From assembly GCF_000204055.1 (NCBI RefSeq), contig NW_006768814.1:666045-730044 (forward strand): 64,000 nt of DNA, written 5' to 3'. Position numbers and translations under genes: made by a program. Under the pieces are notes generated by a model, which ran no database searches, was not told the origin of the DNA, and saw nothing but the letters and a program-made list of their open reading frames with translations. This DNA comes from Melampsora larici-populina 98AG31. Taxonomy: Eukaryota > Basidiomycota > Pucciniomycetes > Pucciniales > Melampsoraceae. The number at the start of each line of letters is the position of its first letter. The first letter of the stretch is position 1. Positions 11,601 through 22,419 of this stretch are shown piece after piece.

Positions 11601-11955
11601 AAAAAATCATCATGTTGTACAGAACCGCCACAACACAGGTGGTTCACTTGTCCATGAAGAGCTTGCAAAAGGTGTGACAGGCAGGCTTGTGAAAGGTGCA
11701 CTTGCAGAGTGTGGCAGAGGAAAAACTCTGATGGCCCAAGTGCGGAAACTTTCTCACACTAATTCAAAAAACCGATCCCTGGGCTGGGGCCCTGCACTAC
11801 CCCATCCCACACCCTCTTGACAATACATAAAGAGGGCACATTTGAGCTGGATGCTTGCACATGAGATCACTAGGATACAGTGGTGCAGCCCTTGGCTCAG
11901 CTGAGTCAGACACATCAATCCAATCTAAAGTTCTATGAGCAAGAGGAGAATGGAA
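11601..11955. other. Insertion of unknown type within MSH2 relic
   Basis: About 350 bp separate two adjacent parts of the MSH2 ATPase domain. The block is more GC-rich than its surroundings, starts near a small hairpin (GAACCGCC...GGTGGTTC at about 11622-11645) and has no open frame. The ends show no clear duplication. The insertion may include intron sequence. Confidence 0.4.
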
Positions 11956-12412
11956 GTAGCACATGTGGAAACTTCTATACTAAAGAACCAAATGAAGGAA
12001 TGACATTACTTCATGATAAAGTTGGAAAAAGGGTTTAGTGAGCAACTTTTGGTATCCATGTGGCAGAAATTTCAGAATTCCCTGAAGAAGTTTTAAAAGT
12101 AAGCATTTTTTTTCCAAAGTTTCAATTTTTAAGAAAAGTATTGAAAGTGATAGTCCAATTTTTTTTGAGGCTAAGGTTTCAACCCGCAAGAAGAAAAGCA
12201 GAAGAATCAGAACAATTCAATGAGAACGCTCATGAAACATCAATCAGAGAAACATCAGTTCAGACAGGAGTGAAATTGATTGAAGTAATTTTGAAAAAAT
12301 GGAGAAATGAAAAAATGATGGAATGGAACTTGATGAAATCAATGAAAAATCCAGATATGAACATTGAAGATTATTTTAAAAAAACTTTAATTGGATTGAA
12401 CAATAATTAATG
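11956..12412 (+). pseudogene. MSH2: MSH2 pseudogene, C-terminal segment
   Basis: The block starts with a LLHDKVGKRV-like stretch (about 12005-12035). After a frameshift comes FGIHVAEISEFPEEVLK (about 12045-12101), the counterpart of human FGIHVAELANFPKHVI. An intron (GTAAGC at 12102, acceptor near 12192) leads to KKAEESEQFNENAHE, matching the conserved KALELEEF region. The open frame then runs to a TAA at 12410-12412 through an acidic and basic tail. It completes the order of the MSH2 blocks upstream. The end of the reading frame lies about 390 bp left of a Helitron-type 3' terminus in the same orientation. Confidence 0.7.
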
Positions 12413-12773
12413 GGTAAAGAAATTTCAATGAATAGTTTGCAATTTCAACAGGTACTTGTTTTTCAGGACAAGGTGTTTCTTGAAAGAATTTTGTTTTCTG
12501 TATCAGAATTGTGATTGGGATTTTTGTTATTATGATAAAATTATTGCAAAATATGCAAGCGAAATGCGATAAATGTGAAGATTTTGGGCAGATACTTCAG
12601 TACAACTTGCCAAACTTCATGGTGGGAATTGCATCATTTTGCCTACAAACTTCTGTGATGTGTGAGGATAACAGAGATGTTACATTAGGTCAAAGATACA
12701 AATAAATCATGACTTACAAGTAGAGCAAATGGATGATGAATGCTGAGTACAAGCACAGGTTAAGACCGTTGAG

Positions 12774-12799
12774 GCGGCGCCCGCTGCTAATTTTGCTAG
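12774..12799 (+). mobile_element. Helitron-type 3' terminus (H1)
   Basis: A GC hairpin GCGGCGCCCGCTGC (12774-12787) is followed by eight bases and CTAG, then T. This is the layout of a Helitron 3' end (hairpin, short spacer, CTRR, host T). Three more copies with the same hairpin and CTAG|T occur at 40715, 46549 and 53971 on the minus strand. The element body would lie to the left; its 5' end was not found. Confidence 0.6.
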
Positions 12800-12925
12800 T
12801 GGTGTCACTAAAGAGTGTATCAACTGCAGATATTGTAAAATAAATATTGTGGATAAGTCATTGTCATTATTTTGTATGTCTATCATGCGGCAAGTTGAGC
12901 GGAAATGTACACACCCAACGTAGGT
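12800..12925. repeat. Short dispersed repeat R2, copy 2
   Basis: Matches 6871-7003: ACTGCAGATATT near the start and GCAAGTTGAGCGGAAATG plus TACACAC at the end. It begins at the T that follows the Helitron-type CTAG, so the similarity continues across that junction into the flank. Confidence 0.5.
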
Positions 12926-13170
12926 CCTAAAGGTTCTAATGGTTCCAATCACCAAACAAAGATTCTGAATGCCGACAAAGTGCTTTGACTCAAAGGATCG
13001 AAATCTCTAAGATTGAGCTATGCTCTAGCAAGCGAGAACAGTGCAATGGTCAAGTTCAAGCACCAAAATCCTTGACGTGGGCAGAGTAGCAGAGTAAGAA
13101 CAGCTTTGCATTTATGCTAGTGCAGAAAGACCGTTTAAATGACTTGATGTTGCGAACTGCGCTAGGGTAT

Positions 13171-13986
13171 CACTACACCAAATGTAATCTTTACCGGGCG
13201 GTAAAGAAAACTACTGACATAGAAAAGTCCTGAGGCAACAGGAAGAGAGCTAAAAATCTAAAAAAATTTGCACCTTGTTCCTAGGTGTTGGGGCGTCATG
13301 ATAAGTATTTTTTTGTATTTTACACACAGATATTGGTTTATGTACTAACAATAAACACTGAAAATCATCAAAAACTCACATGTAACAATACCTGAAATTT
13401 GGGTCATGAGTATGAAGACAATATTTTGTGGTCTAAAAACTTCAATAACTTTTGCAATTCTGCTTCAAAAGACTCGATTTTTGGTTCATTCAAAAGCTGA
13501 ACTATTCTTCTTCACACTTCATAATGTTAGTAAGGTGCTATCTAGTCATTTAAACACTCTACATATGTTCAAACAGTTCTGCATGAATAGCTCTGTAGGA
13601 TCTTTTTTAGACCAGCTACAGATGTGATGTCTCAATGAAAAATGTAGAGGAAAGGCTCACCTTTTTAATGCACTTTAAATCGAGTGATTTGATTCAGAAC
13701 TGCAAAAGTTATTGATGTTTGAAGATTTCAAAATCCTGTCTTCAAAGTCAAGGGCCAAATTTCAGGTATTGTTACAGGTGGGTTTTTGATGATTCTCAGC
13801 CTTTATTGTTAGTACATTAACCAATATCTGTGTGTAAAATACAAAAAAATACTCATCATGACGCCCCAACATCTAGGAAAAAGGTGCATACTTTTTCAGA
13901 TTTTTAGCTCTCTTCCTGTTGCCTCAGGACTTTTCTACGTCAGTAGTTTTCTTTACCGCCCGGTAAAGATTACATTTGGTGTAGTG
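13171..13986. mobile_element. 816-bp hairpin element with CACTA ends, copy 1
   Basis: Starts CACTACACCAAATGTAATC and ends with the inverse (GATTACATTTGGTGTAGTG). Arms of roughly 328 bp are inverted copies of each other around a centre of about 160 bp. It is flanked by a perfect 3-bp duplication, TAT (13168-13170, 13987-13989), as expected for CACTA transposition. A landmark GTACTAACAATAAAC begins exactly 171 bp from the left end, and its inverse ends 171 bp from the right end. The outer sequence differs strongly from the copies at 47969, 53131 and 62180, but length and landmark spacing are identical. It has no transposase, so it is non-autonomous. Confidence 0.9.
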
Positions 13987-13999
13987 TATGTGAAGGGAT

Positions 14000-14960
14000 G
14001 TCTTACATCCTAGTTATGGAGAAATTTTACATAACGTTCTGCGCGCTCTCGATCTGGGCGGCACAGGCCCGCAATATTTTTTTCAGTCTTGTCGCCAAAT
14101 TGAATTCTTGGCCACATGCTATGTACACCGACTTGTTTTGAATCCTGTGCAGCCACGTGTGGTACATAGATCACTGCGCGCTGATCATGATACCTTTGAG
14201 TGCTTGCGACCTCCCATGTCAAACTCTTGGAGCAGAACATTGACAAAAGATGTGATGGCATGTCCCGCGATGTTCCGGGATGTCCCTCTTCATTACCTAC
14301 GGGCCGGCTTACCTCAAAGGTGATTCAGACTAAACAATCCATAGCAGTCTTGCATTAATCTTTCCAATGATAGTGCATTGTTATCTTTTGGAAGGCATCA
14401 TGGTTATGGAGCAATTCCACAGGATGTCCTGCGCGATCTGGACTTTGACTAGGATAACTGATTGTTGGAACCAGAACCGCAAACTTGTTTCCAATCTTGT
14501 CGCCAACTTGAACTCTCCGCCACATATACTAGGGATCCTGGATTGTTTTGCATCCTATCTTGACAAGTTTATGCGGAGGTTGCGGTATCCTAACTTAACT
14601 AAGTCCCTCAATGCTTTCAACAGCTGTCATTCAACGAGTTGAATCAGCATGTCTCGGCATGAGGGACTTACGGCAGATCTCAGCTATTTGGCCTGAAGCC
14701 TCAGACTTTGTTTGGCGGAGAGAATCTTATTTCTGTTCTCTATGTGAGCACACCAAGGATTTTTGAACCGCTCTTCATCCAGAGATGCGCTATGTCTTCC
14801 TACAAATCGTACATGTGGAAATATCAAAATCCAACAACCCTTTGCTGAGCTACATCAAATTGAAATTGTGAAAGTTCCACATGTAGCTGGACTAAGTCCT
14901 TCAACTTATACCCATGGCAGAGATGGCGATATACAGCACTACCATGTGACCTTATAGGGA
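14000..14960 (+). pseudogene. Duplicated, decayed coding stretch, unidentified
   Basis: Two imperfect copies of one sequence lie in tandem: 14016-14160 and 14400-14560. Both start ATGGAG.AATT, pass through TCCTGCGCG or TTCTGCGCG, and reach a TTTCCAATCTTGTCGCC-like block. Translated, both give FQSCRQ(I/L)E..AT. Further right, VPHVAGLSPSTYTHGRDGD (14870-14925) looks like a real exon end. Stops occur in every frame and no family was recognised. It lies directly upstream of retrotransposon element 1. Confidence 0.35.
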
Positions 14961-15249
14961 CATGGCGGTCACGCTGTAGCTACTTGATTCCATGCCATCC
15001 ACGCTAACAGTCTACGATTAGACTTAGGATAATAGACATAAAAGATCTGTCTTCATTGGGCGGTCTCATAGATGCTTACATAAAAATCATCCAAGATTTA
15101 AACAATCCAAGCAAGAATGAGAGGATCATCTTACATACGTGATGAGCTGGTTTTAGTTGTATCAACACCGGGCCAGAAGCACTTGCGATAGTGCTAGCAT
15201 AACTTGAGGCGCAGAGCTATCTGATAGCGTTACGGCTATCATGGATGCT

Positions 15250-15342
15250 GGTACCCAAAGGCACGACGGTACCAGCGATTTCCACATCCACGCATACGAT
15301 GAGGAGAAGAGGTCACGTGGGTATCCCCGTAGTGGGGATACC
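15250..15342 (+). repeat. Element 1 5' terminal motif and hairpin
   Basis: GGTACCCAAAGGCACGACGG at 15250 is shared with the 5' end of element 2 (inverse at 26621-26655). A perfect hairpin GGTATCCCC / GGGGATACC (15320-15328 with 15334-15342) follows. Such structures are likely part of the terminal repeats used for circle formation and recombination in YR retrotransposons; that role is inferred. Confidence 0.55.
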
Positions 15343-15625
15343 GGTAAAGGTTGTCATCTAGGTTTTGGTTATTCAGGGAAGAATTTCCCAAACCTGATTG
15401 TCGCCAACCTTTCCTCTCCTCAGCTGATTCGCAGTGTGGTTTTTGTTGTTGCATTGTCTCATTGCATAGAACCTTGAGTTCTTCATCAACGTAGACATCT
15501 TTCTTTTGTCATTAAAGATTTTTCTCATATCCAAACCCCCCTCACACTTTAGGTGCTGGGATATTATTCAACAGTAGTGTTACGTTCAATTCTTTTGGAC
15601 ATAACAGTTGTGGCAAGAAAAGAAA

Positions 15626-17366
15626 ATGTCAACCCCAAATGAGACCGACCAATTTAATGCACAAGTAAAAAGAACTAGCGAGCGGATTAGAAGTAGTTCA
15701 GCAACCCCTCCAGAAAATCAGTCTGTGGGAAAGAAGACGGACAAGCCAGATGGAATGTCGACCAGTTCTCAGTCAGCAAGTGCAAGTTTGACAGCCGGGG
15801 AAGTCATAGATGCATCACCTGCTCAAGGACGGAAGGGTCAGAAAGGCAAAAAGGTGGGAGACGTGGTAGAAAAGGTGGCTTCAGGCGATGTGGTTGACAA
15901 CATTACCTCAAAGGATGCCGGCAATGGAGATGTTCATGATATGGAAGAAGCGTCATCTACCGCCCCAAAGACTGGCAGCTCGTTAGCAGTGGTCCAGCCC
16001 GTCGCAGATGAGAATACCTGCCAACCTGCATCACGCCCCAAAGACAGTCAAACTCCAAAGAGCAACGCAGCATCGGCTTCACCATTTGATTCAAGAAGCC
16101 CGCTGAGGACGGCAGGTCCAAGAATCACAGTTTCATCCCCACTGGCACTACCTGGGCATTTGATTGCGCCGGAAGTGATAAATAGAGGAGTCCTAAATAA
16201 CATGCCAGGTAAGCAGAGTCCCTATAATGCCACTACGGTGATGCCGCATTGCAATGCCACACTTTAGGTGACGGGTTGGAGTAGTGAAATCAGGGTGCTG
16301 ACACTCGATGTGATTCTTCTATGGTGTTGCTTCACCAGCTCCTGGTCAGTTGTTGCACACAAAATTTGTGGCAGGAGCCAACAACATCCTAGCAAAGATA
16401 GACAAATGTTCACCAGACACGATCAAGTCCTGGTTGCAGGCAAAAGGTTTCGGCCTAGTTCCCTTATAACCTGCTGGCAACGGATTGAAAGAAGGGGGAA
16501 CAAACTCAGGAGTCGGAACTGAATCCTTAAGTCGGAACCAACTAGACGTGTCTTCAGGCCTTGGCAACGGATCTACAACTCTGGTACACGGTCTCAACTC
16601 GAGCGTGCCAAATTTCTCCCCGGAGCTGGCAACCAAACCTAGTGGGACCGTTCAGTCCAAGAAGCGTGTACGCGCGGTGGATCTTGAGGCAGATGAGCCA
16701 GAGGAAGACAACCCCGATTCAACTGGGAAGCGGGCTTCTGCTACCGCAGTGATTGAATTCAGTAATGAGGTTATTGAGGCCCATGGTCTTGTAGCGTTAT
16801 TGAAATACTTTGCTGTGAAGATGACTTCCTTAGATGCATATATCCCTCTATCGGTCTTTAACACTCAGTGGTTGAGGCAAGATCTTCTTCAGCAGTCTAT
16901 CAGGAAGTGTTCCGTGAAGGAGAATTTGGAAGATACCTACATCGGACTCACTTTTCCATTAGAGAGGAAGATGACCTTTGGGGAATGGGTGGTAGCGTTC
17001 AATTTGTTTGTTGCGTATTTAGAGCACTACAAATGGAAAGAATTGGCCAATAAGTTCAAGACTCACAAGGAGAATGTATTTGCAATAAAGAGGGAGAATA
17101 CAAACTGGCCAGTGGCCTTCCTTTACAACCTAGCAGTCAGAACAGCGGTTATGACTTTCAGATTATCCGATGCATCTGTGGCTAATCCTGCGATCCGAGA
17201 CACACGGCTAGAGAGAGAGGCGGTGCGAGAGACGGAATGGATGAAGGATTTATTTCTGGCCTTCAAGGAAATCAACCCCTACGCCAACAGTGAGGCAAAA
17301 GTGTTGATAGAGCCAATTTTGGGGGTTGACAACCGTTTCACTTCCAATTTGCATCCTATGGTGTAG
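15626..17366 (+). pseudogene. Gag-like protein of element 1, degenerate
   Basis: The frame starts at ATG 15626 (MSTPNETDQFNAQVKRTSER), a disordered Ser/Lys-rich N-terminus like that of element 2. A putative intron at 16209-16338 (GTAAGC...TTCACCAG) joins MPG to a frame reading ..PGQLLHTKFVAGANNIL and CSPDTIKSWLQAKGFGLVPL. A TAA at 16467-16469 then breaks the frame. From 16485 to 17366 an open frame contains the conserved Gag core: YIPLSVFNTQWLR, FGEWVVAFNLFVAYLEH, VRTAVMTFR, NPAIRD and NPYANSE. The same blocks occur in elements 2 and 3. The family role is assembly of a ribonucleoprotein particle; this copy is interrupted and probably inactive. The antisense frames here are shadows. Confidence 0.7.
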
Positions 17367-17379
17367 AACTCCTACGCAG

Positions 17380-18590
17380 TGTAGCATAGGCTGAGCTGGA
17401 GAAGGTAAGAATCACCACTCATGATAGCAGATGAAACTACAGTGCTGTTACACTGCCTTCAACCTTAATTTTGTTGCAGTTTGAAAAGAACTAGAGCAAT
17501 CCTAAACAAATTCTATCCCTACAAATTTCTCCCGTAACACTTTTTTAAGATTTCCGAAGGATCCGCAAGGTTTGCCGGACTCTGATGAGACCACACACAA
17601 CTCTACACAATGTTGTGGTGTAAAAATACATTTCTTCTTATTGATTTCGATCCTGGACCCTGAAATTGATATTCATCTTCTCTCTACTCTGCCATCCTCC
17701 AAGTCGCACCCTTGATCTAATGAGCTAATCAAATACAATTGTTGATCTCAGCTTTCTTAGTAGGTTTGACTTAGGTTTTCCACTTGATTCATGAGTGATT
17801 TTTAAATTTCGATTTTGGGCTTTCAATTGGAATCTTGAATAAGTAAGTTCTGTTCACTTTCACTTTGGTTCTTCTAATTATGCACCCTAGATCTAATTCT
17901 TTTGACTTCTATTTAGTTCAGCATTTTGATCTCAGCCTGTAATCATGGTATGTCATTCTTGTTTCTTTCTAATCATTAATCTTGGTTTTGGACCCTAATC
18001 TTGATCCTGAATAATACTGACAACTTCATGTTGATTGACATCTAGATACCCTTTGCTTTATTGAATAGTAAGGACTATTTTTGAGTATTTTTCCTCTCTT
18101 CGCCTATCTTGATTTGTTTGTATGTAGTCTGTCTGTTGTCTTGATGATACAATTATGGGATACAAAGTTGAATCCGGGAACGGTCCCGGATTTTTTCCCA
18201 AATTTCCAAATTTCCAAATCGAGTTGAAATTTGGGAAAAAAGAGTGTGTAATGGCGGATGGAGCAACCGGGGATTCAAAGTTAAAAAAATCCGGATTTTT
18301 TCCCTATATCCAAACTACCGCTAATAACGGTATTTGGAAATTTGGGAATAAATCCGGGACCGTTCCCGGATTCAACTCTGTATCCCATAAATATAAAGTA
18401 ATTGAAGTGCCTAATTAAAAACTATAAAAAACTTTGAGTAGAAGTGGGATGAGCCCAATTGACTTGAGAATAAAACTTGAGCCTTGAGATGATGAACGTG
18501 AGGATCATAGGTTGTGAAGACTGTAGTGATGATCATGTGATATAAGGTACTGTTGAAGGATTTGCTTTCCACAACGGTAACGGTAAACAA
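17380..18590. other. AT-rich insertion in element 1 (contains a small MITE)
   Basis: Between the Gag core and the nucleocapsid-like piece, element 1 carries about 1.2 kb absent from the corresponding place in element 2. A possible intron (GTAAGA at 17405, TTGTTGCAG ending 17480) lies at its left edge. The rest is T-rich with no open frame and includes the TIR element at 18156-18387. Exact insertion ends could not be fixed. Confidence 0.45.
18156..18387. mobile_element. 232-bp TIR element, TA target (Stowaway-like MITE)
   Basis: The ends TGGGATACAAAGTTGAATCC and its inverse with one change (GGATTCAACTCTGTATCCCA) continue inward as a near-perfect inverted repeat of about 50 bp including GGAACGGTCCCGGATT. 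A TA dinucleotide flanks both sides (18154-18155, 18388-18389), fitting a Tc1/mariner-type target. It has no coding capacity. Confidence 0.75.
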
Positions 18591-18596
18591 ACTTCG

Positions 18597-18881
18597 AGAT
18601 TGCAGAACTTCGCCCATCACAATTCCTTCACGAGCTTGCCAGTATATGATGGTCCTGGAGGTTCCTCCTCTAACGTCAGAGAGGAGAGGAAAAACAACTT
18701 TAGAGGTGGAAGGCAGTGTGGTAGGCGTGGTAGCTGGAGTGGTAATCAGACCTTCAGAGAGCGTAGCCCCAAGCGCCACAGAATGCACGGAGGAAGTGAA
18801 GCGTGGAAGAGAGACAATCGAAGAGATGGCAGAGGAGCCAATGATTGTGATACCTCAGGTCATGCTGGGAAGGAAAAGTGA
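18597..18881 (+). pseudogene. Nucleocapsid-like basic tail of element 1 Gag
   Basis: The frame is rich in Arg and Gly (NFRGGRQCGRRGSWSGNQ, KRHRMHGG, RRDGRG) and lines up with the RG-rich C-terminus of element 2 Gag (24793-24500). Both end in lysine-rich residues before a stop. Such RGG tracts usually bind RNA. It is separated from the Gag core by the 17380-18590 insertion, so it cannot be made as part of Gag without splicing. Confidence 0.55.
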
Positions 18882-19182
18882 GCCAGATTTAGTCTTTGTC
18901 ACTAGGATTTGTGGAATTTTTTGCCTGTACCTCAGCAGAGATGAATGAAAAAGGAGGTGACATGTGTATCCGTCAAAGCCTTGGAATTGTCCGGCCCTCC
19001 TGTGAGGCTATGTTTACTATCTTCCTTTTTTTCTTTCTACATATGGTTGTGGAACTGTTTGTATACAGATGCCATAGAGTAACCGGTACTGAGGGTCACA
19101 GGCTGGTTTTACAGTGGAGTGTTCTAAGATGTGCAGCATGAAATAATAATCTGTGTTTTTCTTGGATCAACGGTTCTGATGT

Positions 19183-20644
19183 TTGCCACCTCTTCTTGCC
19201 AGTGCTTTCAACGGTGATACACCTATGCAAGAAGCAGAGGAGAAGTCAGTAGATGGAAAGGCGGTAGACCAGAGAGTCTCGGAAGAGACGGAATTGAATG
19301 AAGAGGAGAATGGTAACCGCTTGAAGAGGCATAGAAATTCGGGCACAAACTTCAATGGAAGGTGGCCAAGGAAAGAGGTGTCTAGCGGAATGAAGATTGC
19401 AGAGTGGAAGCTCCTGGCAAAAGAATGTGGATTAGAAGAGGAGGCAGAAGAAGTAATTACAGGCCTGCTCAGAGGCTTTCACCAAGGAATACCAAGCCAT
19501 ATGTTGGGTTTTTGCAGGTGGTATACACCGGCAAATCACCAGTCAGCTCAGTTGGCGGCGGAAAAGATTAGGAATACTCTAGCAAAAGAACATAGGGAGG
19601 GACGTATCTTTGGTCCCTTTACCCAAGAGGAGGTGTTCAAAAAGATTGGATTCTTTCAATCAAGTCCCATGGGGAGTGTCATCAACGGTGACGGCTCCTT
19701 TAGGATCATTAACAACATGTCTTTCCCGCAAGAATCAACAGAGACGCTGTCGGTAAACAGTTTTGTTGACAATCAAAAATTCGACACCATCTGGGACAAC
19801 TTTAAGGTGCTAGCGAGGTTTTTCGAAACATGGGAAGGAAGATTTTTGTTAGCCATCTTCAATTGGGAAAAGGCTTATTGCCAGATCCCAATCCACCCAT
19901 CACAATGGAGGTATCTTTTCATCATGGATTTAGAAGGAAAGATATGGCTTGACTCACAAGTTCAATTCGGTGGGAGAGCAGTCTGTGGTGGTTTTGAGCG
20001 ACCAGTCTGTGGTGGTTTTGGGCGACCAGCCGATCTGTGGAAAAAGATAGTGGTAAAGGTGTTTAAGCTGGAAGCAGCCTTCCGTTGGGTGGACAATAAC
20101 TTGCTAATCAAAGAATTTGGAAATAGTACGACAATCAAAGATGTGGTGACCTTGAGTGATTCAATGGGGTAGCGTCAAATAGCGATAAAGTTCACGAGTT
20201 TGCAGACGAGTAGTGGTATATTGGGTTTTTTGGAACACAAAGGAACAAACGGTAAGCCTGCCGGTAGAAAAAATGGAAGAATGGAGAGCTCAGATAGATA
20301 AGTTTTTGGTGCCTGGGGAGTCATTCACCTTCAAAGAAACGGATAAGTTTGTGGGGAGGTTGGTACATACAACTCATATTGTACCAAACCTACATTGTTA
20401 CCTCACATCCCTCTATTGGTGGAAGAAGGAGTGGAAAGTAACCTCGGCAAAGCGTAAGGTACCGGAGGATGTCAGAGTCGACCTAGTGAAGTGGCAGAGG
20501 ACGTTGGCGTCCTTTGAAGTACACCAATTCGTGCCTGACATTGAGGTGACAGACATGGTGTGGGTTGGTGATGCAGTGTCGTCGTTTGGAATTGGTGTGT
20601 TGGTAGGTAGCAAGTGGGCCCAGTTCAAGTTGTTGGCTGGTTCC
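19183..20644 (+). pseudogene. Reverse transcriptase and start of RNase H, element 1
   Basis: The RT domain is clear: FHQGIPSHML, a YTPANHQSAQLAAEKIR block, FGPFTQEEVF, SSPMGSVINGDGSFRIIN, FNWEKAYCQIPIHPSQWR, FGRPADLW and FRWVDNNLL. Two catalytic aspartates appear as asparagine: FNWEKAY (FDWEKAY in elements 2 and 3) and VDNN (VDDN in element 2). A 24-bp tandem duplication at about 19980-20028 repeats VCGGF.RP in frame. A TAG at 20170-20172 with frameshifts around it breaks the frame, then VYWVFWNTKEQTV...KFVGRLVHTTHIVP continues. RNase H starts with VGDAVSSFGIGVLVG and is cut at about 20644 by element 2. Confidence 0.85.
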
Positions 20645-21099
20645 ACTCTCTAACTCACTGGTTCTGTGAGTTGGGTATACATGAATCTTATGAAATCATA
20701 CATTGAATTACAGATGTAATGTAATGGGTTTCACTTCGGTATAATTTCTTCTATACCGGTTTGTCCCATTCAAACCTAAAGATTTCTTGATGAGGTCTCT
20801 AGGTTTCTTGGGGGGGGGCCTCTGCCTTGGTAGAGGCCGAGGGAGGTAGGACACCGGTAAGCAGTAGACGGGAGATTGCTTCCCCATGACTCTGGACGCA
20901 GTCCTGAGCCTGCGATCGCCCATCTACTGCGTCCAGTGGCTAGCTGAAGGTAAAAACCCCCCTCGTGGTCAGATCATCCTCTTTCTTAACGAAGAAACAA
21001 AGGACCAATCAAGTATGCTCGATAGCCTTCTACTAGATCTGCATAGATATATTTAAAGTTCCTGTATTCGCGCGTAAGAACAGGAATATCTAATTTAAA
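20645..21099 (-). repeat. 3' non-coding region of element 2
   Basis: Contains the motifs shared with the 3' region of element 1: the inverse of GGCTCAGGACT (20900-20910 on plus) and the C-run with AAGA (20801-20818 on plus). An internal inverted repeat GGACGCAGT / ACTGCGTCC lies at about 20894-20933. YR retrotransposons carry split or inverted repeats here that template circle closure; the exact A/B repeat layout could not be resolved by eye. Confidence 0.45.
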
Positions 21100-22149
21100 T
21101 TACCCCGAACAGTCCCCAATTCTTATTTCTTCCATAATATGAATTGTCTCCAACAGTTCCTCTTCGCTATACTCTCTAATATACAGCTTGTATGCCTTCG
21201 ATTTCCAGCGACCAACAGCAACAATCTCTCCCAAAGGATTATTGAAATTCCATCGTAGGGACGCACCTCCCACCCTAAAGGAATGGCCAGTCAGTTTACT
21301 ACCCTCCTGTGACTCCCAAGTCTCTGAAAACAGTTTCTGACACCTTGCTTTTATCAAGGTTATCCTCTTCCCTCCACGCGGATAAGAGAAAAGTGGATCA
21401 TCCTCCGTAGCTTTTGTATCCTGAATAAGTCGTCGTATTGCGCCCACCGGATCTAGTAATGACGATTGAAACTGACAATGGATCTCCTGTATCTCCCCAA
21501 TCGCAGCGGTCTTAGCCAATCAAATTCTTATGCGAACATACTCCCCTCTAGGTTCCCAAACCAAGTCCTTTACTCACACCTGATCCATTTTACACGACGA
21601 TTTCACTAACTCTCCTAAACAAGCCATGCCCCAGAATGCCGTAAGAGCTACCGTGTAAGTGACTTGCTTCTCAAGTTCTCCATCTGCCAAATTTTTTACC
21701 AAGTTGAACGTGTGCTTAATCAATACAGGATCCTTCTTTTCTTTTGGTTCCGAACAAAGTTCCAGTTTGTGTGCGGCCTTTAACACTGCCTCTACTCTAG
21801 GTGTTTTGGTATGAGGATAGTCAAACCCATGAAATAAATGCCACACCTTTATTCCCGATAGGTAAGTGCGAATGGTATTTGACTTTATAGGTGTCTTGTT
21901 TTTGGTGGCTGACTCCTGATTCAATTTTGGACCTGCCCACACCGCGAAGTTACAGAGTACCTCTGGGTCTATTGGTAAAAGGAACCTCCTCGGTATATTA
22001 TACTCCGCTGCAAAAACCATCAACTTCGATACCCCCGCGTTGTTATGCTTAAGCGTTGCTGGCGTCCAAGTTCCACCTTCCAACATGTAAGTCTTCACCG
22101 CATCCGTTTTTGACAAGTCGATCCCGTTCTGATCTTTCAAAAATTCCAT
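21100..22149 (-). pseudogene. Tyrosine recombinase of element 2, degenerate
   Basis: The N-terminal part (22149-21577) has TLKHNNAGVSKLMVFAAEYN and FLLPIDPEVLCNFAVWAG, a SAM-like DNA-binding part. TYTVALTAFWGMACLGELVK corresponds to the first catalytic-arginine region; here the Arg seen in the 31.0-kb recombinase (ARLAEL) is replaced. The C-terminal part carries TGHSFRVGGASLR (HxxR), VGRWKSKAYKLYIREY (Trp and nucleophile Tyr). Two stops interrupt: TGA at 21574-21576, where element 1 has Arg (QVRVKD), and TGA at 21520-21522, where element 1 has Trp. Both are single transitions from CGA and TGG. The protein would integrate the cDNA circle; this copy is dead. Confidence 0.85.
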
Positions 22150-22419
22150 CTGTAGACCCTATTGCCAAGACTTGAATATAAATTTTCTATTTAAATAAAC
22201 AGTAGATGATCGTCGAGAGTTACAACTTCCACTGTTCCGGTTAAACCAACTCAGTGGGATTCATCTTGATGACAACTCGTAGTCTCACTTGGTAAAGGAA
22301 GGAAACTCTCAGAGCAACACTCACTCCAACTGGGGCCGGCCGAAACATCAAATGAAACCCTTAAGGTTGCGGGCTAGGAGGGGGAATCAAACACATGAAA
22401 CGCGTTTTACACGTTTATT

